Below, in pieces: positions 16,542-23,713 of a DNA stretch of 64,000 nucleotides. Within the stretch, counting starts at the first letter, position 1; every line of letters begins with the position of its first letter. A program made the translations under genes and the position numbers. The DNA is from Acidisphaera sp. S103 (lineage in GTDB: Bacteria; Pseudomonadota; Alphaproteobacteria; Acetobacterales; Acetobacteraceae), in contig NZ_LMUJ01000048.1 in assembly GCF_009765975.1 (NCBI RefSeq), forward strand, positions 327,111-391,110. Reading direction: 5' to 3'. The notes beneath the pieces were generated by a model. It ran no database searches and was not told the DNA's origin. It was given only the letters and a program-made list of their open reading frames with translations.

Positions 16542-18026
16542 CTAGTCAGTCTTGATCCAGACCGCCTTCACGTTCAGGTATTCTTCCAGATGCTGCACGC
16601 CGGACTCACGGCCATACCCGCTCATCTTATATCCACCGAACGGCACCGCCGGATCCATCGCCTGGTAGCAATTGATCCAAACCGACCCTGCCCGAATAGC
16701 CCGAGCAAGCTTGTGCGCCTTGCCGACATCCCGGGTCCACACGCCGCTGCCCAACCCAAACTGAGTCTTGTTACCGCGCTCGATGACTTCCTCGACGTCG
16801 GTGAACGGAATGGCAGAGATCACCGGCCCAAAGATTTCTTCCTGCGCGATCCGCATGTCGTCGCGCACGTCGGCGAATACCGTCGGCGGCACGAAGAAGC
16901 CCTTCGCCATATCGCCGTCGGTCAGACGCTCACCACCCGACAGCGGACGCGCCCCTTCCTGGCGGCCGATGTTCAGGTAGCTGCTGACACGCGTCATCTG
17001 CTCCTGCGACACCAACGGACCAACCTGGGTCTCCGGATCGGCGCCGTTCCCAACGCGCAATGTCTTGCTGAAGTCGGCAACGCGGCTGACGAATTCGTCG
17101 TAAATTTTCTTTTCGACGAACAGACGCGTCCCGGCACTGCAGATCTGGCCGGAGTTCGCGAACACCGCCATGCCCGACCCCGGCACTGCCTGCGACAGGT
17201 CGGCGTCAGCGAACACGATGTCCGGCGACTTGCCGCCCAGTTCCAGCGACACCCGCTTCAGGTTGCCAGCCGAGGCCCGAATGATCGACTGCCCCGTCAC
17301 ATGCGACCCGGTGAACGCCACCTTGTCCACGTCCGGATGCGACGCCAGTGCCGCACCGGCGGTTTCACCAAAGCCCGGCACCACGTTCACCACGCCCGGC
17401 GGCACACCCGCTTCCAGGCACAACTCACCCAACCGCAACGGAGTCAGCGGCGCTTCCTCGGCCGGTTTCAGCACCACGGTGCAGCCGGTCGCCAACGCCG
17501 GCCCGATCTTCCAGATCGCGGCGGTCAACGGACCATTCCACGGGATGATCGCACCGACCACGCCAACGGGCTCCTTCAGCGTGAACGACACGATCTCACC
17601 CGGCAACGAGTTATTGATCGTTTCGCCATGCAGCGCCGTCGCCATACCGGCATAGAACCGCAGCATCCCCACCGCGCGAGCCTTATTCCCCCGCGTGCGG
17701 GAAATCGGCGCGCCCATATCCAGCGTATCCAGCGCGGCGAATTCCTCGATATTCTCTTCGACCAGATCAGCGAGTTTCAGCAACAGCGCTTGCCGCTGCG
17801 CCGGCTTGAACTTGCTCCACGGGCCATTGAAGGCCTCACGCGCCGCGGCGACCGCGCGATCGATATCCTCGGCGTCGCCTTCGGCGACATGCGCCAGGAT
17901 TTCCCCGGTCGCCGGATTGCGGGTTTCGAACGTTTTGCCGGATGCGGCCTCGAGCCACTTGCCGCCGATCAGCATGCGTTTCGTCTTGCCATCCAGGAAC
18001 GGATGGACCTGCGTCATGACGTTCAT
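16542..18026 (-). CDS. Aldehyde dehydrogenase family protein (ALDH 3)
   Basis: A 494-residue ALDH. ARMs of the family are all visible: IPWNGP near 160, FTGSHVTGQSI near 240, Glu in LELGGKSPDIVF, catalytic Cys in NSGQICSAGTRLFVE near 300, EEIFGPVISAIPF and PFGGYKMSGYGRESG. The SGQICSAGTR context is that of betaine-aldehyde/phenylacetaldehyde-type enzymes. The start at 18026 has AGGAG 9 nt upstream; the longer open frame has no ribosome site and would read through the Mo-box-like site. The promoter region holds site 3 of that motif 63 bp upstream. Confidence 0.94.
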   Translation of the reverse strand: MNVMTQVHPFLDGKTKRMLIGGKWLEAASGKTFETRNPATGEILAHVAEGDAEDIDRAVAAAREAFNGPWSKFKPAQRQALLLKLADLVEENIEEFAALDTLDMGAPISRTRGNKARAVGMLRFYAGMATALHGETINNSLPGEIVSFTLKEPVGVVGAIIPWNGPLTAAIWKIGPALATGCTVVLKPAEEAPLTPLRLGELCLEAGVPPGVVNVVPGFGETAGAALASHPDVDKVAFTGSHVTGQSIIRASAGNLKRVSLELGGKSPDIVFADADLSQAVPGSGMAVFANSGQICSAGTRLFVEKKIYDEFVSRVADFSKTLRVGNGADPETQVGPLVSQEQMTRVSSYLNIGRQEGARPLSGGERLTDGDMAKGFFVPPTVFADVRDDMRIAQEEIFGPVISAIPFTDVEEVIERGNKTQFGLGSGVWTRDVGKAHKLARAIRAGSVWINCYQAMDPAVPFGGYKMSGYGRESGVQHLEEYLNVKAVWIKTD

Positions 18027-18089
18027 CAGGTCAGTCTCCTCACCAATGTTTGGATGAGCGTCGCCCCCGTCGCTTTCTGAACGGCGCAA

Positions 18090-18113
18090 CGCTATACCCT
18101 GACGAACATAACG
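18090..18113. promoter_or_regulatory. Mo-box-like palindrome, site 3 (upstream of ALDH 3)
   Basis: Halves CGCTATAC and ACATAACG with 8 bp between (CCTGACGA). ACATAACG is, from memory, the same right half as in the E. coli modA operator. It is 63 bp before the ALDH 3 start; trmO ends 28 bp away on the other side. Confidence 0.65.
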
Positions 18114-18141
18114 TAACACGCGCCAAGAGTCCACCCGACCG

Positions 18142-18597
18142 CTAGGCAGGCGTAGCTGTACGATCCGGCTTCAAATCGATCAGCGGCGTGCCATCAAGGC
18201 AATCCAGCCCACGAACCAGCAACGTTCCGCCCTCTATTCCCACCAGTTCGACCACCGACGACGCGATCGGATTGGGCCGCACCGGGGACCGCAACGCGAA
18301 CGTACCCGTTGTCCGCCCGGTACGAAACGGCGACTGTATCACCAGGTCCCGCCGAGACCGATGCATCCAGTAAAGCACCTGGATACGCGTATGGTCGGCG
18401 ATGTCCGTCAGCCCCTGACGCCAGCGTTCATCCACAACAATGGAACATACCGGACCATCCAGTCGTCCCCGCTTGGGACATTCACCGCGTTCCCGCCACG
18501 GCGTGCGGATCACACCGATGAAATACACACCGGCATCAGTCGTCGGGGGAAGCGGCACCGCCACTTCCCCCGGTCGTTTGTCATGGTCGTCGGTCAT
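18142..18597 (-). CDS. trmO: tRNA m6t6A37 N6-methyltransferase TrmO (TsaA-like)
   Basis: A 151-residue TsaA/TrmO-domain protein, the SAM-dependent enzyme that methylates threonylcarbamoyladenosine-37 of tRNA-Thr. The family pattern is clear: GVIRTPW near 28, HIS-Arg segment LYWMHRSRRDLV near 90, GTFALRSPVRPNPIASSVVELVGIEGGTLLV core (motif SPxRPNPI) and LDGTPLIDLKP near 140. It is shorter than E. coli TrmO, which has a C-terminal extension, but typical for alphaproteobacteria. It sits between two ALDH genes on the same strand with no functional link apparent. Confidence 0.88.
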   Translation of the reverse strand: MTDDHDKRPGEVAVPLPPTTDAGVYFIGVIRTPWRERGECPKRGRLDGPVCSIVVDERWRQGLTDIADHTRIQVLYWMHRSRRDLVIQSPFRTGRTTGTFALRSPVRPNPIASSVVELVGIEGGTLLVRGLDCLDGTPLIDLKPDRTATPA

Positions 18598-18641
18598 GCC
18601 GCCAGCGTGGCACCCGACGCTGCCTCAAGTCCAGCCGCCGA

Positions 18642-20138
18642 TCACAAAGCCGCGGTAACGGCCTTCACTTCGGTGTAGTTGTGGAACACTTCCGCGCCCA
18701 TCTCCCGGCCCCAGCCGGATTGCTTGTAGCCGCCGAACGGCAGCGACGCGTCGAACACGTTGTGGCAGTTGATCCACACCGTGCCGGAACGGATGCGGCT
18801 GGCCAGCTTGTGCGCCGTCCCGCCATTCGCCGTCCACACGCTGGCCGCCAGGCCATAGATCGTGTCGTTGGCGCGCTTGGCGATCGCATCCAGGTCGTTG
18901 TCGTCGAACGGCGTGGCGCAGACCACCGGCCCGAAGATTTCCTCGCGGATCACCTTCATGTCCGGCGTGGTCTTCTCCAGCACCGTCGGTGCGACGAAAT
19001 ACCCCAGGTTACCCACCCGGTTGCCGCCCACCGCGACATGCGCACCCGACCGGCGCCCATCCTCGATATAGCTGGTCACGCGGGAGAACTGCTCATCCGA
19101 CACCAGCGGCCCCATTTCCGTCGACGGATCGAGACCCGGCCCGACCTTGATCTTGCTGGCAATATCGGCAACGCCCGAGACGACCTTGTCGTACACCGAT
19201 TTGTGCGCGTACAGCCGAGACCCGGCGCAGCAGCACTGCCCGTGATTGAAGAAGATCGCATTCGCCGCCCCGGAAATCGCCAGGTCCAGATCGGCATCCG
19301 GCAGGATGATCGCCGGCGACTTGCCGCCGAGTTCCAGCGACACTTTCTTCAGGTTGCCCGCCGCCGCCTGCACGATCAGCTTGCCCACCTCGGTCGACCC
19401 GGTGAACGCCACCTTATCAACGTCCGGATGCGCCGCGATCGCCGCGCCGGCGGTTTCGCCGAACCCGGTCAGGATGTTGACCACGCCCGGCGGGAACCCG
19501 GCTTCCTGGAACAGTTCGCCCAACCGCAGCGCCGACATCGGCGTCTGTTCCGCCGCCTTCAGCACCACTGTGCAGCCCGCCGCCAACGCCGGCGCCAACT
19601 TCCAGCACGCCATCAACAGCGGGAAATTCCACGGGATGATCTGCCCGACCACGCCCACCGGCTCCCGCACCGTGTAGGACAGGTATTCGCCCGGCAGCGA
19701 CAAGGGCAGGGTGGACCCGGTGATCTTGGTCGCCCAGCCGGCCATATAGCGGAACATATCCACCGCCAGCGGCAGGTCGGCGACCTTGGCGACCGCATAC
19801 GGCTTGCCGTTGTCGATCGATTCCAGTTCGGCGAGTTCCTCCAGATCGCGCTCGATCAGATCCGCCAGCTTCCACAGCATCTTGCCGCGCGCCGACGGGC
19901 CGACCTTTGCCCACACACCATCGTCGAACGCCCGCCGCGCCGCTGCGACCGCAAGGTCGACATCCGCCTTGTCGCCTTCCGGCACATTGGCGATCACCGT
20001 TCCGGTCGCGGGATTATACACCGGGAACGTCTTTCCCGACACCGCCTGTACCAGCTTCCCATCGATCAGCATGCCCGACCGGCGGCCGAGAAACCCGCCA
20101 GCGTGCCGCAACCTTGAATCAAGCGCGATTGTATCCAT
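18642..20138 (-). CDS. Aldehyde dehydrogenase family protein (ALDH 4)
   Basis: A 498-residue ALDH with the features of the class 1/2 NAD-dependent enzymes: IPWNFPLLMACWK near 170, FTGSTEVGKLI near 245, LELGGKSPAIILPDAD with the general base, FFNHGQCCCAGSRLY near 300 with three adjacent cysteines (the middle one catalytic), and PFGGYKQSGWGREMG. The CCC triplet is the hallmark of broad-range acetaldehyde/retinal-type ALDHs. Its stop is 45 bp from trmO. The divergent gene is DUF2325-modBC, and Mo-box-like site 4 lies in the shared region, 120 bp before this start. Confidence 0.95.
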   Translation of the reverse strand: MDTIALDSRLRHAGGFLGRRSGMLIDGKLVQAVSGKTFPVYNPATGTVIANVPEGDKADVDLAVAAARRAFDDGVWAKVGPSARGKMLWKLADLIERDLEELAELESIDNGKPYAVAKVADLPLAVDMFRYMAGWATKITGSTLPLSLPGEYLSYTVREPVGVVGQIIPWNFPLLMACWKLAPALAAGCTVVLKAAEQTPMSALRLGELFQEAGFPPGVVNILTGFGETAGAAIAAHPDVDKVAFTGSTEVGKLIVQAAAGNLKKVSLELGGKSPAIILPDADLDLAISGAANAIFFNHGQCCCAGSRLYAHKSVYDKVVSGVADIASKIKVGPGLDPSTEMGPLVSDEQFSRVTSYIEDGRRSGAHVAVGGNRVGNLGYFVAPTVLEKTTPDMKVIREEIFGPVVCATPFDDNDLDAIAKRANDTIYGLAASVWTANGGTAHKLASRIRSGTVWINCHNVFDASLPFGGYKQSGWGREMGAEVFHNYTEVKAVTAAL

Positions 20139-20258
20139 GATTGTCTCCTCCTTGGTTTGCCGGCCGCGACACCAGTTTCCACTTGGCGGGTACGGCTCGA
20201 TGGGCCACTATCGCTGTAGCCAGTCAAACACTACGACGGGATATCGACGGGCGCGAGT

Positions 20259-20282
20259 CGTTATATCCAAATGGGATCAACG
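20259..20282. promoter_or_regulatory. Mo-box-like palindrome, site 4 (ALDH 4 / DUF2325-modBC)
   Basis: Left half CGTTATAT is a perfect half-site; spacer CCAAATGG; right half GATCAACG is degenerate. It ends 18 bp before the preferred DUF2325 start and so is placed to control the DUF2325-modB-modC unit. Confidence 0.55.
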
Positions 20283-20300
20283 CTGCAGAAGGGCATGGGA

Positions 20301-21551
20301 ATGGGCGGAGTGGGGCCTGCGTTCGCGATCAAGAGCACCTCGGTGCTGACGCGGCCGTTCGACTTCCGTGCGATCCCGCCGACGCTGGTCAAGCGCGAAA
20401 CCGCGCCGAGACGCACCAAGATCTGGGAATTCAACACCAATCTGCACTGCTCGATCATCGGTACCTGCCTGTCCAACGCCGAAATCCGCCAGGTCCTGAA
20501 GAAGTTCGGCATGGCATCCCAGGACTGTTCGGACCACGAGCTGCACGGCATCGCCGTCAGCCTGGCCGGCCGCCAGGACGACGCCGCCCGAGCGCTGCAC
20601 AAAGCGCTGGATCATCGCCACAAGCTCGCCGTCAACCAGTTCGCCCGAGCGGACACCGAGGACGCGCTTCGCACCCAATGGCGGGATGCAGTCCGCCGAG
20701 GCGACATCCCCGGCGCCTACTGGGCGACCCTGACCCACCCGCAGACCAACCAAACCATCATCCGCGAAGCATTCGGCGAAGTGCACATGCTGTCGCACCT
20801 CATCGGATCGGCCAACCGCGCCGATATCAGGCGCCTGTGCCAACTCGAAGCCGACAAGGCGGCGCTGGAAACAAAACTGGACCGCCAGCAGCAGGCCCTG
20901 CACGACGCGGTCGTCACCCGAGACACCCAGATCAACCAGTTGCGCCAGGCCCTGGCCGACCGGATCGTCACCGACGCGGCGACCAACGCCCCGACTGAAG
21001 AAACCACCCTGCACGACCTGATCGCCGACCGCGAACGCCGCCTCGCCGTGGAATCCCGCCGCCGTGCCACACTGGAGGAACGCCTCCAGGCCATGCAGGC
21101 CGAACGGGATGCCGAACGCGCCGCCAGGGTCGCCGCGGAACGCGCGAACGCCGCCCTGCGCCAGGAACTCGACGCGGTGGAAGCTTCCCTCGCCACCTCG
21201 CCGGAGGACTCCCCCTCCGCCCGCCTCGACAACATCGTCCTGCTCTACGTCGGCGGCCGCCCCAACCAGGTCGCCCCCATGCGCGCCATGGTGGAGGGTC
21301 TGGGCGCGACCTTCCTGCACCACGACGGCGGCGTGGAAAACCACCAGACCCTGCTGCCCGGCCTGGTCAGCCGCTGCGACTTCGCTCTGTTCCCAGTGGA
21401 TTGCATCAGCCACGACGCCGCCAACGCCACCAAATCGCTCTGCCGCCAGGCCGGCAAGCGCTTCATCCCACTCCGGTCCGCCAGCGCCACCGCCTTGCTC
21501 GCCGCCCTCCAGGCGCCCGAAATGACCCGGATGGCTGACGCCGCGGACTGA
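20301..21551 (+). CDS. DUF2325 domain-containing coiled-coil protein
   Basis: About 416 residues, cytoplasmic. Residues 1-170 are unassigned (conserved-looking WEFNTNLHCSIIGTCLS with two cysteines); a long Ala/Arg/Glu-rich coiled coil runs from about 180 to 300; the C-terminal ~95 residues (IVLLYVGGRPNQVAPMR, HHDGGVE, DFALFPVDCISHDA) are DUF2325, a Rossmann-like domain of unknown function. An ATG at 20271 lies inside the Mo-box-like palindrome; the ATG at 20301 has AAGGG at 7-nt spacing and is preferred. modB follows after 36 bp on the same strand, so a link to molybdate uptake or its control is likely by position. Confidence 0.8.
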   Translation: MGGVGPAFAIKSTSVLTRPFDFRAIPPTLVKRETAPRRTKIWEFNTNLHCSIIGTCLSNAEIRQVLKKFGMASQDCSDHELHGIAVSLAGRQDDAARALHKALDHRHKLAVNQFARADTEDALRTQWRDAVRRGDIPGAYWATLTHPQTNQTIIREAFGEVHMLSHLIGSANRADIRRLCQLEADKAALETKLDRQQQALHDAVVTRDTQINQLRQALADRIVTDAATNAPTEETTLHDLIADRERRLAVESRRRATLEERLQAMQAERDAERAARVAAERANAALRQELDAVEASLATSPEDSPSARLDNIVLLYVGGRPNQVAPMRAMVEGLGATFLHHDGGVENHQTLLPGLVSRCDFALFPVDCISHDAANATKSLCRQAGKRFIPLRSASATALLAALQAPEMTRMADAAD

Positions 21552-21587
21552 TTTTGCCCGCCGTATCTTCCCCGCTATACCGTTCCC

Positions 21588-22280
21588 ATGACGATGTTAT
21601 CGCCCGAGGAATGGGAAGCCGTCTGGCTGACCCTGGCCGTTGCCGCGCGAGCGGTGGCGTTCGGCCTACCCTTGGCCGCCCTGACTGCCTGGGTCCTGAC
21701 CCGCTATCGCTTCCCCGGCCGAGGCATCCTGAACGCCCTGGTCCATCTGCCCATGGTGCTGCCCCCCGTCGTCACCGGCTGGCTGCTGCTGCTGATCTTC
21801 GGCATCCGCGGCCCCATCGGCGCGCTGCTGCTGGACTGGTTCGGCATCCGCCTGGTGTTCACCACTGCCGGCGCCAGCCTCGCCTGCGCCGTCATGACCT
21901 TCCCCATCATGGTCCGCTCCATCCGCCTCGCCCTGGACTCCATCGACAGTGGCCTGGAGCAGGCCGCCCGCACCCTGGGCGCCGGCTGGTGGGACCGCCT
22001 GGTCAACATCACCCTGCCGCTGGCCTCCCCCGGCATCCTTGTGGGCGGCATCGTCGGCTACGCCACCTGCCTGGGTGAGTTCGGCGCCGTCATCACGTTC
22101 GCCGCCAACATCCCCGGCCAGACCCAAACCCTGCCGCTGGCGATCTACGCCGCGCTGCAATCCCCAGGCGGCGAGACCAAGGCGGCCGAACTCTCGATGG
22201 TCTCCATCACCCTCGCCCTCATCGGCCTCCTACTCTCCGAATGGTTCGGCAAAAAACTGAACACCATGCTCGGACGATGA
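21588..22280 (+). CDS. modB: Molybdate ABC transporter permease ModB
   Basis: A 230-residue inner-membrane permease with five or six hydrophobic segments. The binding-protein-dependent transport signature EQAARTLGAGWWDRLVNITLP (EAA loop) near 125 and the ModB-type LPLVLPPVVTGWLLL-like segment (LPMVLPPVVTGWLLLLIFG) near 50 are diagnostic, as is GEFGAVITFAANIPGQTQTLP. It forms the channel for molybdate with ModC as ATPase and ModA as receptor. It overlaps modC by 4 bp (ATGA), so the two are translationally coupled. Confidence 0.96.
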   Translation: MTMLSPEEWEAVWLTLAVAARAVAFGLPLAALTAWVLTRYRFPGRGILNALVHLPMVLPPVVTGWLLLLIFGIRGPIGALLLDWFGIRLVFTTAGASLACAVMTFPIMVRSIRLALDSIDSGLEQAARTLGAGWWDRLVNITLPLASPGILVGGIVGYATCLGEFGAVITFAANIPGQTQTLPLAIYAALQSPGGETKAAELSMVSITLALIGLLLSEWFGKKLNTMLGR

Positions 22281-23356
22281 GTTTTTCCATTACGCTGACC
22301 CATCGCTTTCCGTCCGTCCGGATGGATCTCGCGTTCGAGGTCCCATCACCGGGCGTAACGGTGCTGTTCGGCCCCTCCGGCGCCGGCAAGTCGACCATCA
22401 TCAACGCCACCGCCGGCCTGCTGCGTCCCGACATCTGCCGCATCGAGGTCGACGGCACCGTCCTCGCCGACACCGCCTCCGACACCTGGATCCCACCGGA
22501 ACGCCGCCGCGTCGGCCTGGTGTTCCAGGACTCGCGCCTGTTCCCGCACATGTCGGTCGCCACCAACCTGCGCTTCGGCATGCGCCGCGTCGCCCCCGGC
22601 TCCATCCACTTCGATGAGGTCGTCGATCTCCTGGGCATCGCCCCCCTGCTGACTCGGCGCCCCCACACCCTATCCGGAGGCGAACGCCAACGCGTCGCCA
22701 TCGGCCGAGCCCTGCTCGCCCAACCGCACTTGCTGCTGATGGATGAACCCCTGGCCAGCCTCGATGCAGCCCGCAAAGCGGAAATCCTGCCCTACCTGAC
22801 CCGCCTGAAAACCGCGCTGAGCCTCCCCATCCTCTACGTCACTCACGCCCTGGACGAAGCGGTGCAACTCGCCGATTCCATGGTGCTGGTGGAAGCAGGC
22901 CAGGTGGTAGCGTTCGGCGCCGTGTCCGAAGTCGCCGCTAGGGCCGACCTGCCACTGGCCCGCCGAGACGACGCCGGCGCGCTATTGCTATGCCAGGTGA
23001 GCGAAAACGACACCCCACGCGCCCTGACCCGCCTCGAAGGCGCCGGCGCAACCTTCTGGGTCCCCTTGCTGGACCTGCCGGTCGGCACCAACTGCCGCAT
23101 GCGCATCCCCGCCCGTGAGGTCATCCTGGCCAGCCAGCCCCCCGAGGCGATCAGCCTCCACAACATCATCCCAGGCACAGTCCGCCAAATCGCCAACGAT
23201 CCCACAAGGCGTTCGGTGATCGTCGAAATCGCCCTGCCAGACGGCGGCCTGCTGTCACGCGTCACTCCCGACGCCGTGGCCCATCTAGGATTATCGACCG
23301 GCACCCCGGTCCTGGCCCTGATCAAATCCACCTCGATCGAAGTGCTGGGCCAATAG
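22277..23356 (+). CDS. modC: Molybdate ABC transporter ATP-binding protein ModC
   Basis: A 359-residue ABC ATPase. Walker A GPSGAGKST near 34, Q-loop LVFQDSRLFPH, signature LSGGERQR near 135, Walker B LLLMDEPLASLD and the H-loop VTHALDEA are intact. The C-terminal ~120 residues form the mobidenum-pterin (TOBE/Mop-like) domain typical of ModC: LHNIIPGTVRQI and LALIKSTSIEVLG. That domain binds oxyanion and gates transport in response to molybdate. ATGA overlap with modB sets the start at 22277. Confidence 0.96.
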   Translation: MSFSITLTHRFPSVRMDLAFEVPSPGVTVLFGPSGAGKSTIINATAGLLRPDICRIEVDGTVLADTASDTWIPPERRRVGLVFQDSRLFPHMSVATNLRFGMRRVAPGSIHFDEVVDLLGIAPLLTRRPHTLSGGERQRVAIGRALLAQPHLLLMDEPLASLDAARKAEILPYLTRLKTALSLPILYVTHALDEAVQLADSMVLVEAGQVVAFGAVSEVAARADLPLARRDDAGALLLCQVSENDTPRALTRLEGAGATFWVPLLDLPVGTNCRMRIPAREVILASQPPEAISLHNIIPGTVRQIANDPTRRSVIVEIALPDGGLLSRVTPDAVAHLGLSTGTPVLALIKSTSIEVLGQ

Positions 23357-23447
23357 CCTTGACCCCCTCTACCATCGCCGAGCAGCTTATCAGGCGCCGC
23401 TGGCAACCCTTCTGCACCGTCGCGACTCCTTCGGCACCGCCGCGCCA

Positions 23448-23493
23448 CCGTCATGGCAAGCGAAGGCTCGCCATCCACGCCTTTGCTTTCGCG
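23448..23493. repeat. Intergenic hairpin repeat, copy 4
   Basis: CGTCATGGC...GCCATCCACGCC frame, with a short 5-bp outer stem and a decayed centre. Confidence 0.6.
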
Positions 23494-23569
23494 CCAGGAA
23501 AGCGTGACGGCCGAAAAGTCAATGAAAACGCCTGCTCATATGATCAGTCGCGGCCAATCCGTTGCCTAT

Positions 23570-23605
23570 CCGTCATGGCCGGGCGTGTCCCGGCCATCCA
23601 CGCAC
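23570..23605. repeat. Intergenic hairpin repeat, copy 5 (CCGGG-stem type)
   Basis: CGTCATGGCCGGG..TCCCGGCCATCCACGCA; the stem ATGGCCGGG/CCCGGCCAT is perfect. Confidence 0.8.
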
Positions 23606-23660
23606 CGGCCCACGAACCACACCCAACCCCCGCCACCACCGCCCAGACCTTGCCCCAAAA

Positions 23661-23684
23661 CGCTATATCCTGTTGGATATGGCG
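23661..23684. promoter_or_regulatory. Mo-box-like palindrome, site 5 (molybdenum hydroxylase promoter)
   Basis: CGCTATAT, spacer CCTGTTGG, ATATGGCG: the most symmetrical copy, with 9 of 10 positions pairing in each extended half (CGCTATATCC / GGATATGGCG). It ends 29 bp before the hydroxylase ATG. Confidence 0.7.
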
Positions 23685-23713
23685 AAGCCTAGAGCCATGA
23701 GAGCCCCATCCGA

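Larger units (their letters stand above)
23357..23713. other. 357-bp gap without a gene between modC and the molybdenum hydroxylase
   Basis: It holds two hairpin repeats (23448-23493 and 23570-23605) and Mo-box-like site 5 near its end. No reading frame in it shows family features or a convincing ribosome site. Confidence 0.7.

Noticed and set aside
21573..21602. CGCTATAC and GTTATCG around the modB start as a Mo-box
   Set aside because: Good half-sites, but the spacing is 16 bp instead of 8, and the right half is within the coding sequence.
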